Assembly (NCBI RefSeq): GCF_900110225.1
Contig: NZ_FOCW01000005.1
Span: 53,040-117,039 of the forward strand
DNA from: Allobrachymonas denitrificans DSM 15123
Lineage (GTDB): Bacteria; Pseudomonadota; Gammaproteobacteria; Burkholderiales; Burkholderiaceae_C
Direction: 5' to 3'
DNA: 64,000 nucleotides
Each line of letters opens with the position of its first letter. Positions within the stretch are counted from its first letter, which is position 1. The translations under genes were made by a program, and so were the position numbers. This document shows, piece by piece, positions 60,819 through 64,000 of this stretch. Under the pieces are notes generated by a model, which saw only the letters and a program-made list of their open reading frames with translations, was not told the DNA's origin and ran no database searches.

Positions 60819-63425
60819 ATGACTCCGACCTTCGCTCCGGACAGTGCTGTCACCCCGCCGACCACGCTCCCGGTGAGTGGCTGTTCCGCACCCTGGCCCC
60901 TGCCTCCGCTTGATCACGCCATGGCCGCAAAAGGCCATTTCGACGAACTGAGAGGCCTGGCCGCCAGCACTCCAGATCACGGCCCTGCCCCCGCCTGGCG
61001 CACATTTTTCCAGTCCCTGCCAGACGCCAGCCCCGAGACCCTGGACCGGCATCACGCCCGCCTGCAGCGCCTGATCCGCGACAACGGCACCAGCTACACC
61101 GCGCAAGGCGACGCACTTGCAGAACTTCGCCCCTGGGAGCTCAACCTGTTCCCCCTGCTGCTCAGCCATGCAGAGTGGCACGGCCTGGCCACCGGCATCC
61201 AGCAACGCATGCGCTTGCTGGAACAGGTGATGGCCGATGTCTATGGCCCGCAGACCCTGATGCAGCAGGGCTGGCTCCCCCCTGCACTGATCCAGGGGCA
61301 TCCCGGCTACCTGCGTCCAATGCACGGCATCATGCAGCAACGCTACCTGCATATCGCTGCCTTCGACCTGATCCGTGACTCCCGGGGATTGTGGTGGCTG
61401 ATGGCGCAACGCACACAGGCACCATCCGGGCTGGGCTATCTGATTGAAAACCGGCATGTCATTCGCCAGCTATTCCCGGACGGGTTCAACCAGTTGCAGA
61501 CAGCAACCATTACCGGTGTCTACCGGGGTTTTCTGCAGGCCCTGCACCAGCAATGCCAGCAGCTGGCCGAAGGCGACGAACCGCTCACACTGGTGCTGCT
61601 GACCTCCGGCCCCTGGAGCAAGACCTGGTTCGAGCAGGCTTATCTGGCCCGCTATCTCGGCCTGACACTCGTTCAGGCGAGTGATCTGACGGTGCGTGGC
61701 AACCGGCTGTATCTCAAGACCCTGCACGGCCTGGTGCGGGTGCATGGCATGCTGCGCCGGGTGGATGACAGCTGGATGGATGCGCTGGAGCTGCGCCCCG
61801 AATCACGCGAAGGCGTTCCGGGCTTGCTGCAGGTGATGCGCGACGGTCAGGTGGTCGTGGCCAACAGCCCGGGAAGCAGCTTTCTTGAATCCCCGGCCCT
61901 GCAGGGCTTTCTGCCACCCCTGGCGCGCCATCTGCTGGGCGAATCCCTGCAGATTCCGTCCCTGCCGACCTGGTGGTGCGGCGAAGCGGCAGCACTGCAG
62001 GGTGTGGAGCAGCGCCTGCAGGACTTCGCCATCAAGCCCACCTATTCCGGCAGCGAGCTGCATGACAGCTTCCCCACCCGCCTCGGACGACAACTGGACG
62101 CACAGGAGCTGCTGCAACTGCAGGCCAACATGCGCCGGCAAGGCGATGATTTCACAGTGCAGCAATATGCCCCGCTGTCGCAAATGCCGGGATGGTCGCG
62201 CGCTGATGACACAGGCAGTGGCCGCATGGAGATGCGCTCACTGGTGCTGCGCCTGTTTGCCCTGAGTGACGGCGCGGGCTGGAGCGTCCTGCCCGGGGGC
62301 ATGGCACGCCTGGCGGCCGGCACCGACCCCTTCACCTCCATGCAAAGCGGTGGCAGCAGTGCGGATGTATGGATCACCGGCTGGCCCACCACACCCGAGC
62401 CATCTCCCCCGCCACCCCGGCAGGATGCCGAAGCTGAACACATTGTCAGTCGCACCGCAGAGAACCTGTTCTGGCTGGGCCGCTATACCGAGCGTGCAGA
62501 AAATGCCGTGCGCCTGCAATTGCTCGTGCTCGACAGCCTGCAGCAACTCGACCGCCCCGGCCCCGCCTTGCGCCAATGGCTGCAACAGTTGCTGCAGGAC
62601 CAGCAGCTCGTCCCTTGCGATCCGGCTCCCGCTGTCGATCTGCCCGACGAACAACTCTCGCGCCTGCTCGTACAGCAATGGCAGCAGCCGGACTGCGCCG
62701 CGCAAGGCAATGTGGAAGCCCTAGCGCGCACCGCAGCCGAGCTGCGCAGCCAGTTGCCCCACCAGCACTGGCATCTGGTGCAGAGCGTGGAGCGCCACAT
62801 GCAGGCGCTGCGCCTCGAAAATCAGCAGGCAGACGCGCCCATCACGTCGTCCATGGACATGGACAGCCAGTTGCGCCAGCTCAGCCACGCGCTGGCGGCA
62901 GTCACCGGCGTGCAGCTGGACCGCCTGCAACGCGATGCCGGCTGGCAATTGCTGATGCTGGGCCGCTGGATCGAACGCCTGAGCTTTGTCGCCGGCTCCC
63001 TGCTGCCCGCCAGTGCTTCCAGCACGCCACTGGACCGGCAGGCTGCCTCCACCATCATGGCCCTGTTCGACCAGCACCTGCAGCAACCGCGCATGCAGGC
63101 GCTGGGACCGCCCACGGCCGAGGCCTGGCATACGCTCACCGGCAGCCCACGCCACCCGCGTTCGCTGCACTGGGTGCTGGAGCAGATCCGGAACGCGCTG
63201 CAGGCCTTGCCGCCGTTGCCTTTCTCCCCCGAAGTGGTCGAACCGGTCCCCTTCCCGCAGCAGATAAGCCAGCTGCAGGAACGCCTGAAAACACCCGCGG
63301 CTGCGCCGTCTGACTCTGCCGAAGCCTTGCGCCAGTGCGTCGAACTGGCCATCGCGCTGACCGACAACATCACCCGCTCGTACTTCGATCCAGTCGATCA
63401 CGCCAGCCGCAGCGTCGGCGCCTGA
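60819..63425 (+). CDS. Fusion of CP ATP-grasp and alpha-E domains
   Basis: An 868-residue protein. Residues 1-530 form a permuted ATP-grasp region ('FDLIRDSRGLWWLMAQRTQAPSGLGY', 'SPALQGFLPPLARHLLG'). Residues 540-868 form an alpha-E domain starting 'AEHIVSRTAENLFWLGRYTERAENAVRLQL', with 'QLLMLGRWIERLSFV' further on. A Pro-rich linker lies near 525. It is the fused counterpart of the two genes at 55604-58017. A transglutaminase gene follows 11 bases later. Some ATP-grasp residues look altered, so activity should not be assumed. Confidence 0.9.
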   Translation: MTPTFAPDSAVTPPTTLPVSGCSAPWPLPPLDHAMAAKGHFDELRGLAASTPDHGPAPAWRTFFQSLPDASPETLDRHHARLQRLIRDNGTSYTAQGDALAELRPWELNLFPLLLSHAEWHGLATGIQQRMRLLEQVMADVYGPQTLMQQGWLPPALIQGHPGYLRPMHGIMQQRYLHIAAFDLIRDSRGLWWLMAQRTQAPSGLGYLIENRHVIRQLFPDGFNQLQTATITGVYRGFLQALHQQCQQLAEGDEPLTLVLLTSGPWSKTWFEQAYLARYLGLTLVQASDLTVRGNRLYLKTLHGLVRVHGMLRRVDDSWMDALELRPESREGVPGLLQVMRDGQVVVANSPGSSFLESPALQGFLPPLARHLLGESLQIPSLPTWWCGEAAALQGVEQRLQDFAIKPTYSGSELHDSFPTRLGRQLDAQELLQLQANMRRQGDDFTVQQYAPLSQMPGWSRADDTGSGRMEMRSLVLRLFALSDGAGWSVLPGGMARLAAGTDPFTSMQSGGSSADVWITGWPTTPEPSPPPPRQDAEAEHIVSRTAENLFWLGRYTERAENAVRLQLLVLDSLQQLDRPGPALRQWLQQLLQDQQLVPCDPAPAVDLPDEQLSRLLVQQWQQPDCAAQGNVEALARTAAELRSQLPHQHWHLVQSVERHMQALRLENQQADAPITSSMDMDSQLRQLSHALAAVTGVQLDRLQRDAGWQLLMLGRWIERLSFVAGSLLPASASSTPLDRQAASTIMALFDQHLQQPRMQALGPPTAEAWHTLTGSPRHPRSLHWVLEQIRNALQALPPLPFSPEVVEPVPFPQQISQLQERLKTPAAAPSDSAEALRQCVELAIALTDNITRSYFDPVDHASRSVGA

Positions 63426-63436
63426 CAGGAAGCCCC

Positions 63437-64000
63437 ATGCAGCTCCGCATCACCCACCAGACCCGCTACCGCTACACGCCACCGGTGCAACATGCCCAGC
63501 ACATGGCCTGGTTGCAGCCCATCACCACGCCGTGGCAGCAATTGCAGGAGTTTTCGCTGGAGGTGGACCCCGCTCCAGCCAGCCAGCATGTCAGCACCGA
63601 CGTGTTCGGCAACCAGCGTTGCCACTTCTCGCTGGAGCAGCCGCACAGCGAACTGCTAGTCACGGCAAGGAGCCTGGTGCAGACGACGCCTCCCCCCATC
63701 CGCTACAGCCATGCCAGCTGCGCCCAGGTACGCGACCAGTTCGCCTACCGCGCTGGGCAGCAGTTCAGCCAGGCCGCCGAGTTTCTCTACCCATCGCCCT
63801 ACGTGGCACGCGACGACGCATTTGCCCGCTACGCAGCCTCTTCCCTTGCACCGGATCGCTGCCTGTTCGAGGCCTGTATCGAACTCACCGCGCGCATGCA
63901 TGCCGACTTCCGCTACGCTCCCGACAGCACCAGCCTGCACACTCCCGCACTCACTGCGCTGGAACAGCGCTGCGGCGTCTGCCAGGACTTTGCCCACATC
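63437..64000 (+). CDS. Transglutaminase-like protein, cut by window end
   Basis: 188 residues of a protein that starts 'MQLRITHQTRYRYTPPVQHAQHMAWLQP', the bacterial transglutaminase N-terminal domain, and reaches 'CGVCQDFAHI' with the catalytic Cys. The rest lies outside the window. It follows the fused gene by 11 bases, completing the known ATP-grasp / alpha-E / transglutaminase triad. Confidence 0.92.
   Translation, partial: MQLRITHQTRYRYTPPVQHAQHMAWLQPITTPWQQLQEFSLEVDPAPASQHVSTDVFGNQRCHFSLEQPHSELLVTARSLVQTTPPPIRYSHASCAQVRDQFAYRAGQQFSQAAEFLYPSPYVARDDAFARYAASSLAPDRCLFEACIELTARMHADFRYAPDSTSLHTPALTALEQRCGVCQDFAHI

Overview
The window is high-GC chromosomal DNA from a betaproteobacterium, most likely of the order Burkholderiales (Comamonadaceae- or Alcaligenaceae-like). 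This rests on the housekeeping block cysS / AlkA-type glycosylase / accA / tilS / lysC / tRNA-Ser, on cysS-TPR-ppiA-ppiB-lpxH, and on a single large type II secretion locus. No plasmid, phage, integrase or CRISPR signal was seen.

Layout. (1) 1-12675: type II secretion (Gsp) locus. gspC reads leftward and is followed by a lipoyl-carrier (GcvH-like) and a DsrE-like gene. gspG-H-I-J-K-L-M-N-D-E-F read rightward as one tightly packed operon. (2) 12676-27684: a defence island set between gspF and a LysR gene. It is a type 3 BREX operon (brxF, brxC, pglXI, helicase brxHII, pglZ, a brxA-like gene). A guest cassette is spliced into it between the methyltransferase and the helicase: a 47-codon micro-gene, an ABC/AAA_21 ATPase and a TOPRIM-like (DUF4276-like) protein, an arrangement that recalls PARIS (ATPase + TOPRIM nuclease). 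The right edge holds a frameshifted DUF262 (GmrSD/BrxU-type) remnant. (3) 27685-29574: nhaR-like regulator divergent from a TerC-family membrane protein. (4) 29611-38829: a self-contained selenocysteine / formate dehydrogenase operon on the minus strand, fdnG (in-frame UGA with a bSECIS hairpin) - fdnH - fdnI - terminator - fdhE - selA - selB - selC (tRNA-Sec). Only selD is missing from the set. (5) 39222-55453: housekeeping genes including lysC, tilS, accA, cysS, two cyclophilins, lpxH, a ribosomal oxygenase-like JmjC protein, an FKBP, argJ, secA and a DUF721/DciA-like gene. (6) 55604-64000: two related sets of circularly permuted ATP-grasp / alpha-E proteins, one as two genes and one as a single fusion followed by a transglutaminase, with comEC between them.

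How the genes work together. The Gsp genes encode the inner-membrane platform, pseudopilus, ATPase and secretin of one secretion machine; the prepilin peptidase must be elsewhere. The BREX genes form one translationally coupled transcription unit (many ATGA/TTGA overlaps), so the nested ATPase-TOPRIM pair is expressed with the system it sits in. The sel genes supply the decoding apparatus for the one selenoprotein in the window, FdnG, and a hairpin terminator splits that operon into a structural half and a maturation/decoding half. All calls are from reading the sequence and recalling family hallmarks; no database search was run.
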